A stretch of 64,000 bases of DNA from Siniperca chuatsi (lineage: Eukaryota; Chordata; Actinopteri; Centrarchiformes; Sinipercidae): contig NC_058047.1 of assembly GCF_020085105.1 (NCBI RefSeq), positions 1,013,501 through 1,077,500 of the forward strand. The letters are read 5' to 3'. Shown here one piece after another: positions 48,401 to 64,000 of the stretch; within the stretch, counting starts at the first letter, position 1, and each line of letters starts with the position of its first letter. The notes beneath the pieces were generated by a model. The model did no database searches. It was given only the letters and a program-made list of their open reading frames with translations, and was not told the DNA's origin. The translations under genes were made by a program, and so were the position numbers.

Positions 48401-51207
48401 CGGCTGTGGTTTGTTTATGGTGCAGCTTTACATGGTGTGCACAGTGATGTGTATTAGCAGCTGTTATTTAGTTCCTGTGTGACTGTTGAAGGAACTTTTA
48501 TCCAATAAGAACCGTTGCAGACCGACGCAACAGGTTCCCACGATGTTTTCTAAACTTTTATCGTTTTTCTTTTCCCCTCCGTTCTTTTCTTCTTCCTCTT
48601 TTTCTGTTCCCCTCTGTTGTTGTCCTTCTACACACCTTGTTGCTTCTCCTCTTTCACCACCTCTTCTCCCTCCTCCTCCTCCTCCTCCTCCTCTTCCTCT
48701 CAGGTGGAGGAGACTCAGTACGCTGTGGATCAGAACCTGTTGAAGGAGTATTTTCCTATGGAGGTGGTGACTCAGGGTCTGCTGGACATCTACCAGGAGC
48801 TTCTCGGTCTGTCCTTCGAGCTGGTGGACGGAGCCGCCGTCTGGCACCCGGACGTCACTCTGTACTGCGTGAAAGACCGCAGCAGTGGTCAGGTGGTCGG
48901 CCAGTTCTACCTGGACCTGTACCCCAGGTGAGGGCTCGGCGGGCGTTTAGAAAGCACCGTCATGTTTTGGGGTAGATGTGACTGACTAAAAGTCTCCAGG
49001 TGTTCTCAGTGTCTCGTCTTGTACCTGTCCCGTGCAGGGAGGGGAAGTACGGTCACGCCGCCTGTTTCGGCCTTCAGCCCGGCTGTCTGCTGCCCGACGG
49101 CACGCGTCAGATGTCGGTGGCGGCCATGGTGGCCAACTTCAGCAAGCCGACGGCCGACGCCCCGTCGCTCCTGCAGCACGACGAGGTGGAGACGTACTTC
49201 CACGAGTTCGGACACGTCATGCACCAGCTCTGCGCTGAGGTCAGCTGATAAACCCGAGGCTTCAACACTGCGTGTACTTCCTGTTGCTACACCTGTCAAG
49301 CTTTCCGTTCATAGTATTATAAGCATGTTTACTATAGAAATACATAATAAGTTACTTGGACGAGCAGCACAGCACTTCCTGTCAGCTGGTTCTGAGTGTC
49401 TGTGCGTTTGCAGGCGGACTACGCCATGTTCAGCGGGACTCATGTGGAGCGGGACTTTGTGGAGGCTCCGTCTCAGATGTTGGAGAACTGGGTTTGGGAG
49501 AGGGAGCCTCTGCAGAGGATGTCCAAACACTACAAGACCGGCAACCCGATCCCCGAGGAGCTGCTCGACAAACTCATCAAGTCCCGCCTCGCCAACACCG
49601 GTGGGTGCCACGCAGGAAGTAGTGCTATTGGTCAACACTCGTTTCACTGTTGTCATGGTAACTGTGACTCTCCTGCAGGTCTGTTTAACCTGAGGCAGAT
49701 CGTTCTGGCTAAAGTGGATCAGGCTCTGCACACCAGGAACGGACTTGACGCGGCAGAGGAGTACGGGCGCCTCTGTCAGGACGTCCTGGGAATCCCTGCT
49801 TCGCCAGGTCACTTTTTAAATGCTTTATTATTTATTTATTCATGTATTTATCTATTGCAATTATTCAGAATTCAGATATTTACAGAGGTTACACGCTGTG
49901 CATTCCGCCACACGTGTGGCTTTAGAAAACAAAAGCACCGCGCAGCCAGGTCACATGTCGGCGTTACGCATCGCCGTGCCGTTCATGCCGCTGATGTTTA
50001 GCTCGCTCACACTATCTGAACCTCCAAACTCTCTCTGCTGCCTGGCCTCCTCCTCTGATCTCTCTGACCTTTGACCTGTCTGCAGGGACCAACATGCCGG
50101 CGACCTTCGGGCACCTGGCCGGTGGTTACGATGCTCAGTACTACGGTTACCTGTGGAGCGAGGTGTTCTCCATGGACATGTTCTTTGCTCGCTTCAAACA
50201 GGAGGGAATCATGAACCCCAAGGTCAGATCTGTGGGGAAATATAACAACACTCGTAGCGCACGGGGAGAAAATAATCAATGGGAGAAATATATAACGGGC
50301 AGCAGCGTATCTGCCGTGTGTTAACTGACTTCTGTTTGGGAGGGGGTCATTTTTGCTCTAACCAATCAGCAGTGGCTGATGTATTCGCACAATGGGCTTC
50401 ACAAAAAATGAAAAATGCACATAAAGACATTGATAAACATCAGTCCTCTGTCCTCCAGCTGCAGAGTTTACAGTCTTTGTTCTTCACGTTTCTCCATCAT
50501 CATCATCATCATCTGATTCTTTGCCTTTTCCACCGACATCGCTGCATAAATTAGCATCAAAACCTGCTTTTGATCCATTTCTGGTTTGGTGCAGAAAAAC
50601 TTTTTTGTGTGGAATTACTTTAATCCTAATCTGTCATTCGTGTTGTTCAGCGTGTCCTTCTTTCTGACTGTGAAGACTAAAATAATCTGCATGTGGGGTT
50701 TCCATAATCTCAGGGTCTGTTTAACCTTTTCCTTTAAATAGATACATTATCTCTTAATAGTATAGATGATTTTTAATTGCACAGATCTATAATGTAGGCG
50801 TTGTTATTGTCGTGTTTATTACAGTTTGCCTTGGACTGTTTGACCTTTTTGTGACGTCAATATTGAGGTAAAACCTCTTGTTCTGTCGTCTCCAGATGTT
50901 TCCGATGGATATCGGCGTTTAGCCTAGCTTAGCACAAAGACTGGAAGCAGGGGGAAACTGTTAGCCTAAAGAGACGGTAGGACAGAGCCACTTTCGAGTA
51001 GGTTTTGACTTACTGTGAATTGCTGTCTGCTGATTGGTCCTCCAGGTGGGTCTGGACTACAGGAAGTTCATCCTGCGGCCCGGCGGCTCTGAGGACGCCT
51101 CTGAGATGTTGAGGAAGTTCCTCGGGCGTGAACCCAAACAGGAAGCGTTCCTGCTGAGCAAAGGACTGACGGTGGAGCTGGACGCCAGCACGCCGTGTCC
51201 CTGCTGA
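41071..51207 (+). CDS. thop1: Thimet oligopeptidase (M3 metallopeptidase), 14 coding exons, one base missing in exon 8
   Basis: Zinc endopeptidase that cleaves short peptides (neuropeptides, proteasome products) in the cytosol and extracellularly. Exons: 41071-41083, 42995-43201, 45413-45561, 45733-45840, 46691-46793, 46880-47037, 47179-47314, 47872-48013, 48704-48927, 49038-49239, 49414-49600, 49679-49807, 50086-50222 and 51046-51207. Sequence runs in register with mammalian THOP1: [46 protein letters not shown]. The zinc motif HEFGH (about residue 469) is in exon 10; [19 protein letters not shown] in exon 11 supplies the third ligand; [15 protein letters not shown] is in exon 13. The exons total 2057 nt, one short of 686 codons. 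The missing base is near 47995 and would stop the frame at 48006-48008 after 336 residues; see the separate entry. Without the gap the protein is 685 aa, against 689 in human. A possible poly(A) signal is at 51331. Confidence 0.95.
42187..42208. repeat. (CA)n microsatellite
   Basis: Short CA run in thop1 intron 1. Confidence 0.85.
42362..42447. repeat. (AT)n microsatellite
   Basis: About 85 bp of almost pure AT dinucleotides with one AAAT interruption near 42380, in thop1 intron 1. It is self-complementary and so can form hairpins. The Tyr-Ile open frames here are artefacts. Confidence 0.95.
42467..42890. repeat. Near-complete copy of the GGAAAGTAAC-type repeat
   Basis: Starts AAAAGTAACATTCACTTAAG and ends TTACTTGTGACAGAGTATTT followed by a GAGTGGTG-type end. 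Internal words GTGATCAGTTTATAAAATA match 27768-28150. It ends about 100 bp before thop1 exon 2. Confidence 0.6.
43754..43786. repeat. Poly(A) tract
   Basis: About 30 consecutive A residues in thop1 intron 2, which could mark a retroposed tail; no source gene is recognised beside it. Confidence 0.7.
45328..45410 (+). repeat. 21-bp GC-box repeat, 4 copies, abutting thop1 exon 3
   Basis: Units of CTGACCCCGCCCCTCTTCTGT start at 45328, 45349, 45370 and 45391. The fourth is truncated into the splice acceptor of exon 3 (CCCCCTGTATCAG). Each unit contains CCCCGCCC, an Sp1-type word, and together they form the pyrimidine-rich tract before the acceptor. Confidence 0.9.
47991..48008 (+). other. thop1: Single-base deletion and premature stop in thop1 exon 8
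   Basis: The exon reads GACACCGCTACTTCATGAC. THOP1 proteins have Asp-(Thr/Met)-Arg-Tyr-(Phe/Tyr)-Met here, which would need one more C (ACC CGC TAC TTC ATG). As written the frame becomes D-T-A-T-S-stop (TGA at 48006-48008). The shift is confirmed independently: exon 8 is 142 nt, whereas the phases of exons 7 and 9 require 143. It could be an assembly error in a CCC run or a real null allele. Confidence 0.9.
48541..48703 (+). repeat. Long pyrimidine tract with (TCC)n before thop1 exon 9
   Basis: About 160 bp composed almost wholly of C and T, including a run of TCC triplets at about 48670-48692, ending in the acceptor TCTCAG at 48698-48703. It is an unusually long polypyrimidine tract. Confidence 0.8.
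50917..50985 (+). repeat. Dispersed 'TTTAGCCTAGCTTAGCA' element, copy 2
   Basis: GTTTAGCCTAGCTTAGCACA, AAGACTGGAAGCAGGGGG and AAACTGTTAGCC, matching copies at 12610 and 54055. In thop1 intron 13. Confidence 0.75.
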
Positions 51208-51330
51208 CCGCTCGCAGCAGCCGGCTCCGCCCCCAGCAGGACGCCACGGAGTTCGCAGAGAACAACGGACTGAGGTTTTGTAGAAAAAAACTGTAAAATG
51301 TTACCCAACATGGAAAAAAACTGAGCAGTA

Positions 51331-51336
51331 AATAAA
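51331..51336 (+). other. thop1: Poly(A) signal of thop1
   Basis: AATAAA 124 bp after the thop1 stop codon. It is the first canonical signal downstream and fits a short 3' UTR. Confidence 0.6.
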
Positions 51337-51879
51337 ATGATTTTAAGGCGACGTCCTGTGTGTAGAGGTCTTCTTCACGGGGCTGAACGTTTGTGTCCTA
51401 CCCAAAAATGACTCCTGACGATCTCATCCAATCCTGACACGGGCCGGTTCGTTTCAAAATAAAGCACACGCTCTCTATGTTTTTGATTTTAGTAAGTGTC
51501 CACAATGAAAATGAGAAAAGTTTGTGTTTAGTTTTGCCTTTATGCTCGCTCCTCTCTCTTCTAACCAGGGATGAAGTTGTGTGTTGGAAGACGAAATGCA
51601 GAGCGACCGCACGCGAAACAAAGCGTATGTTGTGTTGTTTTTAACCCGTAAACGTTGCGTAATGGGAGACCTCGTGATGTTAACTTCTCTTCCAGTGTGT
51701 GAAGGTTACTGGTGTGAGGAGGGACAGCAACTCATTCGAGTTCTAGTCGGTCAAACTCATTATTTCAAAACACATTTTTGATGCTATTTATAGTCGGCAT
51801 TTTCCAGAAATGGCCATTTGATGTATTCAGGTTCAGTAATGACCTCTGTGTAGTGGTTTTCATTCAGCGATGGCTGCTC

Positions 51880-52310
51880 AGATCTTTTACTTCAGTACAC
51901 GTAGTAATACCTCAGTGTAGAAAAACTGTTACAAGTAAAAGTCTCTTACTTTAGTAAAACTACAAAAGTATTAGCATCAAAACACAGTTGAAGTACTCAT
52001 TATGCAGACTGGCCCATTTCAGAATAATTTATTATAATTATTGAAGCATTAATGTGTTCATCACTTTAATGTTGCAGGTGGAGCTCATTTTAATTACTTT
52101 ATATACTGCTGCTTTTGAATTTCTCCCCCGGGGATCAATAAAGTCGTACCTTACGTTAACCTGTAATAATACTTTTGTTGATTTTATTTTGTATTAATCT
52201 GAACCTGCAAAGTAACTAAATGTATCAGACAAATGCAGTGCAGTAAAAAGTACAATATTTCCTCTGAGACGTGGTGCAGTAGAAGCAGAAAGTAGCAGAA
52301 AATGGAAATA
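51880..52310. repeat. GGAAAGTAC-type repeat interrupted by a short LINE-like tail
   Basis: TCAGATCTTTTACTTCAGTAC at the left and GTACAATATTTCCTCTGAGA at the right match the ends of the dispersed family. In the middle, near 52118-52160, GAATTTCTCCCCCGGGGATC then AATAAAGT resembles an L2-type 3' tail, so the copy may be interrupted. Confidence 0.5.
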
Positions 52311-54054
52311 CTCGCGTAAAGCACCTCAAGATCGTGGCGTTCGTTTTTTCCACCAATAAGAAACACCGGTGTCGCCAAAGCAACCAGAAGCGAAATTCAA
52401 AGATTTTAACTTTTAAATCGGCCTTCGTCATAAGATGTGTGTGCGCTTTCGTGCTCACGGGAGGTGTAGTTTTCATACAAATTGATGCTTATACTTTTTT
52501 TTTTTTTTTTATTAATAATAATAAACAATTTTTAATGTGTTCAGAGGTTCGGTGGGTCGCAATATATAACACAAACAGCCACAGAAGGTCAAACTCAGCA
52601 GCCGTTCTTCACTTCACTTATTTCAGAGGAAATGAAGGTAAAATGGCCGTCTTGCACGGAGTGCGAGCAGATCAGTGAAGCGAGCGTCACCTTCATGACC
52701 TCAGCTCAGCAGCCACATCTGCACAGTAAGTAGCCAACGTTACTCTACATGTTTATCATTTATTATTTTCAAGATCTGAGGATCGTTTTGCGTGTGCACA
52801 GTTTACCGATCTGTTCCCACCAACTTCCATTTGACCCCCGGGGGCCTCCTTAATTCTGTGACAGCAGCCGTGTACTTTGTGCAGCTAACAGCTAAATAGG
52901 TGACTGACATCCAACGGCAACCAATCAGCAGCCTCCTCAGCTAAAGTGTGTTGAGCTGCAGTTCCTCTAACCTCCACTAGATGCCGCTGTGATCGAACGC
53001 TGACTGTATTGAAGTGAATGGGGGGGAAAACCTCCAACTTCTCTCTACAAACTCAGTCAGTACAGTTTTTACGCAACAGGTTCTGCTCTCGGGGGTTAAT
53101 TTCACTTGTGATGTGAGTCTGAGGGCAGATTGTCAACATTTAGTTCCTTTAAGCAGACATTAAAGCTGTGTGTTTGATTGACAGGTGTCGCGCCCTGTTA
53201 CCACGTGCTCTGGTGGTTGCCGCTCCGCCTCTTTTTGCCCGAGTTAGGATTTCCTGGCTCCAGCGTGTGACGCAGAGGGCGGCGAGCTCCCGAGCGTCCA
53301 CAGAGACGGGTTTCATACAGTCCGATGGGAGTATGAAGTATCAGCGGGGGTGCAGCGGTGGCGTCTCCCGGCCAGAGTCTCTGATGTAACGTCCTCGGAG
53401 ACCTGCAGGTCAACAGCTCTGCTTTTAAACAACAAGCCTGAAGGTAAAACTGCAGAACAAACAGACTCTCAGGACGGAGAGCGGATTTAACAAAAACAAC
53501 TCCGAGTCTGTGAATCCTGTAAACTTTCCATCTCCGCTGATCACTTTTCAAAACCACTGACAACTACAGACTGAGTGCATGAATTACTCTTTAATATCAT
53601 CTCAATTCATGTTGTTAGTACAGTAATGCCCTTAACGGTAAAAATAAGTATTGCGTTATTTACAGTTTGGTACGAGACAGAAATCCCCTGTAACTGATGG
53701 GGGGGGGGGACACACCTGTATGATGTTTGAGGTGTTTGTGCATCACATGATGTCAGAGGTTTGTAACTGTTTTCAGGTGTAGCAGATGTCCTCCAGCTCT
53801 ACAGGAGCTTTGTTATCCTCATTATCATCACCCTCGCCTTCATCTTCAGTGTAATTAGCGCTGAGCTGCAGCTGTGAGCGGCGGCCCCCGGGGGCCCCCC
53901 CGACTCCCACAGGCCCCCGCTTAGTAAACACTCAGGTGAGTTCAACACTGAGCAGGTGAACTGAGCTGGTACAAGGTGTGTAGTTTCCAGCCCAGCGGGT
54001 AAAGATACTAAAACCCACAGAGAAAGGTGATTTCTTTACAACAACATTCTGTGT

Positions 54055-54160
54055 GTCCAGTACAGAGAGAGGTCCAGGATGTGTTTAGCCTAGCTTAGCA
54101 CAAAGACTGGAAGCAAGGGGAAACTGCTAGCCTAGCTCTAGCAAAAGAAAAAAGAAAAAC
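54055..54160 (+). repeat. Dispersed 'TTTAGCCTAGCTTAGCA' element, copy 3
   Basis: ACAGAGAGAGGTCCAGGATG, then GTTTAGCCTAGCTTAGCACA and AAACTGCTAGCCTAGCTC. It shares its left prefix with copy 1 at 12610. Confidence 0.75.
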
Positions 54161-54291
54161 ACCTTCCAACAACTCCAAGTCTGTCTGATTTACATGTTGC
54201 ATCTTGTTAGCTAACAAGCTATTCACCAATCAGGTGGGTTTAGAGTCAAGCCAAGACCTATGAGCTTATGCTAAGCTAACAGGACCTAGAA

Positions 54292-55926
54292 CAGACCTGG
54301 GCAAACTACGGCCCGCGGGCCACATCCGGCCCTTTGTACGTCCCTGTCCGGCCCACGAGAGGGACAAGTAAAGGACAACATCCTGACCCACTTGCCAACA
54401 CTAAAGGAAGCCAAAAGATCAGCTGATCACCCCCACAAGTGCTCGACCATGTTAGAAGCACCGCATGCAGAGTTTTCGAGGTGATTTCAAAACTCTTTGA
54501 GAGTGAAATGCACGTGGTTTCTTCTCCCTTCAACTGCAGTGTGGATAATGATGTTCAGATGGAGCTCATTGACCTGCAGTCTGACACACTTCTGGCAGAG
54601 CACTTCAGGTGTGACAGACGACACAAGTAATCAGGCAAGTTTCAAGAGTCTGCTCATTGATTTTCATGTCACATGGAAATGATTAGAAACCGATGGCTGT
54701 CACCAATTTGTGACCTTAAGTCGCCACAGTTTAGTAGTAAATATAAAAACACTGGAATAGTCCTTTTTAATTGCAGGATTTTAAATTTTCTCGCACCACT
54801 GACTTAAATAAAAGTCAACATAATTAATCTGCGTCAGGACAGTTTTGGATTTTTCCCAAATTATGGAGCACTAAAGTGATATTTTTGTATATTTTGCTTT
54901 CTCAATACAACTTTGTTGTCAGATAAACTTGTTAGTCAGGGCCGAAGACAGGATTAATATTAACATTAATAATAATCATTTTATTTGTACAGACGTCAAA
55001 GTGCTTTCCAGTGCAGGGAGACGGCATAAAAAGACAATCGCAGATATAAAAACAGCATAAAAGACACAGTTACATATAAAAACAATTAAAAGTAAACACA
55101 CAATCTGGCTGTAACGCAACAAAACAAATGAGTCTAGTTGTCAGACAGAAAGGGGAGTCTATAAAAACTGAATAACATTTAAAAATGCAGTAGAAACGAC
55201 CTCAGCAGGGTCGAAGCTACAACGGCAGCTAAAGGGACAAGTTGCTTTTATAAAACGTCTCCGGCAGGTTACTTTCAGAGAGTTGATTTTAAAAGACTTA
55301 AAAGACTCACTGCTGGACTTTTACTCCTCCCTCAAAGAGGAGAGCTTTCCACACCTGAGGAGGCATGCTCAGAGGATTCTAGTCCTCTTTGGATCTACCT
55401 GTGTATGCGAACAGACGTTCTCAGTGACGAAGTTCAACAAATCCAAACACAGGTCCTCTGTCACTGATGACCTTTGCGTAGCCGACTCAGACGTTCAGCC
55501 AGATTTCAATGTCCTTGTTCAAGCCCAGAACAGACCGGATTATTCTCACTGAAGAGGTCAAATGAGGTGGAAAACATTTTTCAAGTTATTGTTTGTTGTA
55601 TTGCTGTATTTCTATAAACTTAAGTTGTTTTTTTCATTGTTTGTGGTTAAAAACAAGTTTTTAACGAGTTAAAAACAAATTGCACTGAGTCAATAATTGT
55701 TTTTTTTCTTATATAACCACAATTTCACATTGCCTAATATAAATATTTACAGAATAGTTTTATTCTTCCGATTATCAGTACCAGCTATTAAAAATATATA
55801 ATTTAGTGCATTTTACAATTGAAGAAAGTTGAGCAGAATTAAGTTCAAGTTATCGTTGGTTTGGCCCTCGGACACAATTCAGGTTTCTCACGTGGCCCCT
55901 TGTAAAACATGAATTGCCCAGCCCTG
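54292..55926 (+). mobile_element. hAT DNA transposon relic with 8-bp target duplication
   Basis: The ends are CAGACCTGGGCAA on the left and TTGCCCAGCCCTG on the right, imperfect terminal inverted repeats. The flanks ACCTAGAA (54284-54291) and AGCTAGAA (55927-55934) match at 7 of 8 bases, as expected for hAT target duplications. The plus strand encodes pieces of a hAT transposase of the type seen in ZBED/GTF2IRD2-related proteins: DVQMELIDLQSDTLLAEHF near 54561 and, after the inserted repeat, the dimerisation region FPHLRRHAQRILVLFGSTC-VCEQTFS to about 55550. In-frame stops and the 0.69-kb insert at 54612-55299 make it inactive. Confidence 0.88.
54612..55299. repeat. 0.69-kb repeat, copy 1 (inserted in the hAT)
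   Basis: Starts TGACAGACGACACAAGTAAT and ends TTGATTTTAAAAGACTT. It splits the hAT transposase between LLAEHFR and DSLLDFYSSL. Its twin at 57641-58346 differs by only about eight substitutions plus small indels. There are no clear terminal inverted repeats, no poly(A) tail and no open frame, so its class is unknown. The right junction shows TAAAAGACT twice in a row (55290-55308), which could be a target duplication or chance. Confidence 0.85.
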
Positions 55927-56099
55927 AGCTAGAAGCTAATGCTGAGTCAACAAACTGATGACAAAGTAGCTGCAAAGCCACCATGTAGTTACAGCTGAAT
56001 AAAATCTAATCTTTACTCTAATACAGTTGATTTCGCTGATTTTAAAAGTGTTTGGTTCGCAAAGCCAACACAAATATGTGAAACAATAAAACATACAGT

Positions 56100-56845
56100 G
56101 TAATTACAAAGCCAGCTGTGGGGGTAGCCATCTTGGAATATGCGTGAACACTAAAACCTGAACAGGAGGTTTTCTTGATATTCCCATTTCGCCGACATAC
56201 TGTAGCATGAATGCAGCTAACTGGACCCAGAAGCTAACGCTAAGCTAACTGAATAGTCTTTATGTTAGTTTGGTTTAGCTAAAGGTTAGCTAACAGTGCA
56301 GTTTAGCAGTTCACTACATCTACACTACATCTTTAGTCGCACGTTATTTTACAGATTTAAGATTTCTGCACACAAAACACATAAAAATGTACAGCTGAAA
56401 GATAAGTCGATTAATCAGTTAGTCAGAAAATGAATTGGCTATTTTGATAAAACATTTCATGGTTCCAGCTTCTCAAATGAGAAGATTTGCTGCTTTTCCT
56501 TTTTATTATTTGAATTTATTTTTAATAATTTAGAATTTTGTACTATTGGTCGGACAAAACAAAATACTGTGAAGGTGTCACTTTGGACTTTGGTAGTGCA
56601 ATCCTGCTTTTACATTAATGCATGAGTAATAATAATCTAATGATATATAACAGCACAACAGGGACATTTTACTGCTTTGAGTACTTTTGAATACTTTCAG
56701 TACATTTTCTTGATTATACTCACACACTTTTACGTTTTTTAAGTAACATTTTCAATGCAGGACTTGTAACAGAGTATTTTCACAGCGTGTATTAGTACTT
56801 TTACTGTAGTAAAGGATCTGAATACTTGCTCCACCTCTGGATAAG
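56100..56845. repeat. Old repeat mosaic upstream of nwd1
   Basis: The right part (about 56690-56845) ends AGTAAAGGATCTGAATACTTG-type sequence followed by CTCCACCTCTGG, matching the far end of the GGAAAGTAC family. The left part holds TTAGC-rich words common across the window. No exon recognised. Confidence 0.45.
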
Positions 56846-57072
56846 AAGCTAAAAAATGATCAGCAGTGATGAAAAATATTCATGATTTGTTGTTAACGGG
56901 TTATATCATGAAAAAACACAGCAGCACTACAGGTGTACTGCAGGTACGACAGCAGGTCACGTGGGAGGGTTGGTTGTCCTGGAGGAAACTCTCTGAGGGA
57001 AACAAACTGGAGACTGAAGAGCAGCTGAGGGAGGGAAGACCAGACGACTGGAGCAGTCTGAAGAAGAGGACG

Positions 57073-63788
<6,716 letters not shown>

Positions 63789-64000
63789 GTACGACACCTC
63801 AGACTGTAACGATGATGGAAACATGAAGCTTACGTCCACCCGGTGTCACCCAGCGCCAGCAGGAGTCCACCCTGGCAACTTTTAGAGATGTTGTGCAGAT
63901 TTAAAACATTTTAACGTGACGATATAAAGATTACGACATCTTTTTTCTAGAACAAGATAGCTCACAGCTTCTGGTCAGTTTTCCTTGAATCTTACTGGAT

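Larger units (their letters stand above)
51337..54291. other. Intergenic region between thop1 and the hAT element
   Basis: Holds an old composite repeat (51880-52310), a T-rich run near 52493, and a third TTTAGCCTAGCTTAGCA copy at 54055. No coding exon recognised; frames at 51581-51781, 52334-52678 and 53168-53563 look random. Confidence 0.5.

Overview
The window is nuclear DNA from a ray-finned fish, most likely a spiny-rayed (percomorph) teleost. It has compact multi-exon genes with GT-AG introns, many microsatellites, and teleost-type repeats: Tc1-like and hAT DNA transposons, L2-type LINE tails, an RTE-type tail, probable Penelope-derived foldbacks, and the abundant short element beginning 'GTGGAAAGTAACTAAGTAC'. 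I found no bacterial operons, CRISPR arrays, tRNA or rRNA genes.

Five protein-coding genes were rebuilt exon by exon from splice sites and codon phase. From left to right: (1) minus strand 1178-17280, an EAAT5-like SLC1 glutamate transporter, 11 coding exons, 578 aa; (2) minus strand 25995-27434, the zinc transporter slc39a3 (ZIP3), 2 coding exons, 324 aa; (3) minus strand 32379-38466, the TPR co-chaperone sgta, 10 coding exons, 356 aa; (4) plus strand 41071-51207, the metallopeptidase thop1, 14 coding exons, about 685 aa once one missing base in exon 8 is allowed for; (5) plus strand from 57073 past the window end, a NACHT/WD-repeat gene best matching nwd1, 7 exons and at least 791 aa. slc39a3, sgta and thop1 are also neighbours on human chromosome 19p13.3, and human NWD1 lies on the same arm, so this is a conserved vertebrate block. 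sgta and thop1 are divergently transcribed from a region of about 2.5 kb. The genes share no pathway; the block is syntenic, not an operon.

The rest is intronic and intergenic repeat. The main items are a 1.8-kb satellite of 15-bp units upstream of the transporter (18003-19825), a palindrome with arms of about 370 bp (21324-22083) and a shorter relative in an sgta intron (37907-38134), eleven 56-bp tandem units (24055-24681), a hAT element with near-perfect 8-bp target duplications (54292-55926) that is split by a 0.69-kb repeat whose about 99% identical twin lies in nwd1 intron 1, and a shortened Tc1-like element filling most of nwd1 intron 2.

I found no clear undescribed system. The best leads are the thop1 frameshift, the Penelope-like palindromes, the 15-bp satellite with its 15n+1 spacing, and the recently duplicated 0.69-kb repeat.
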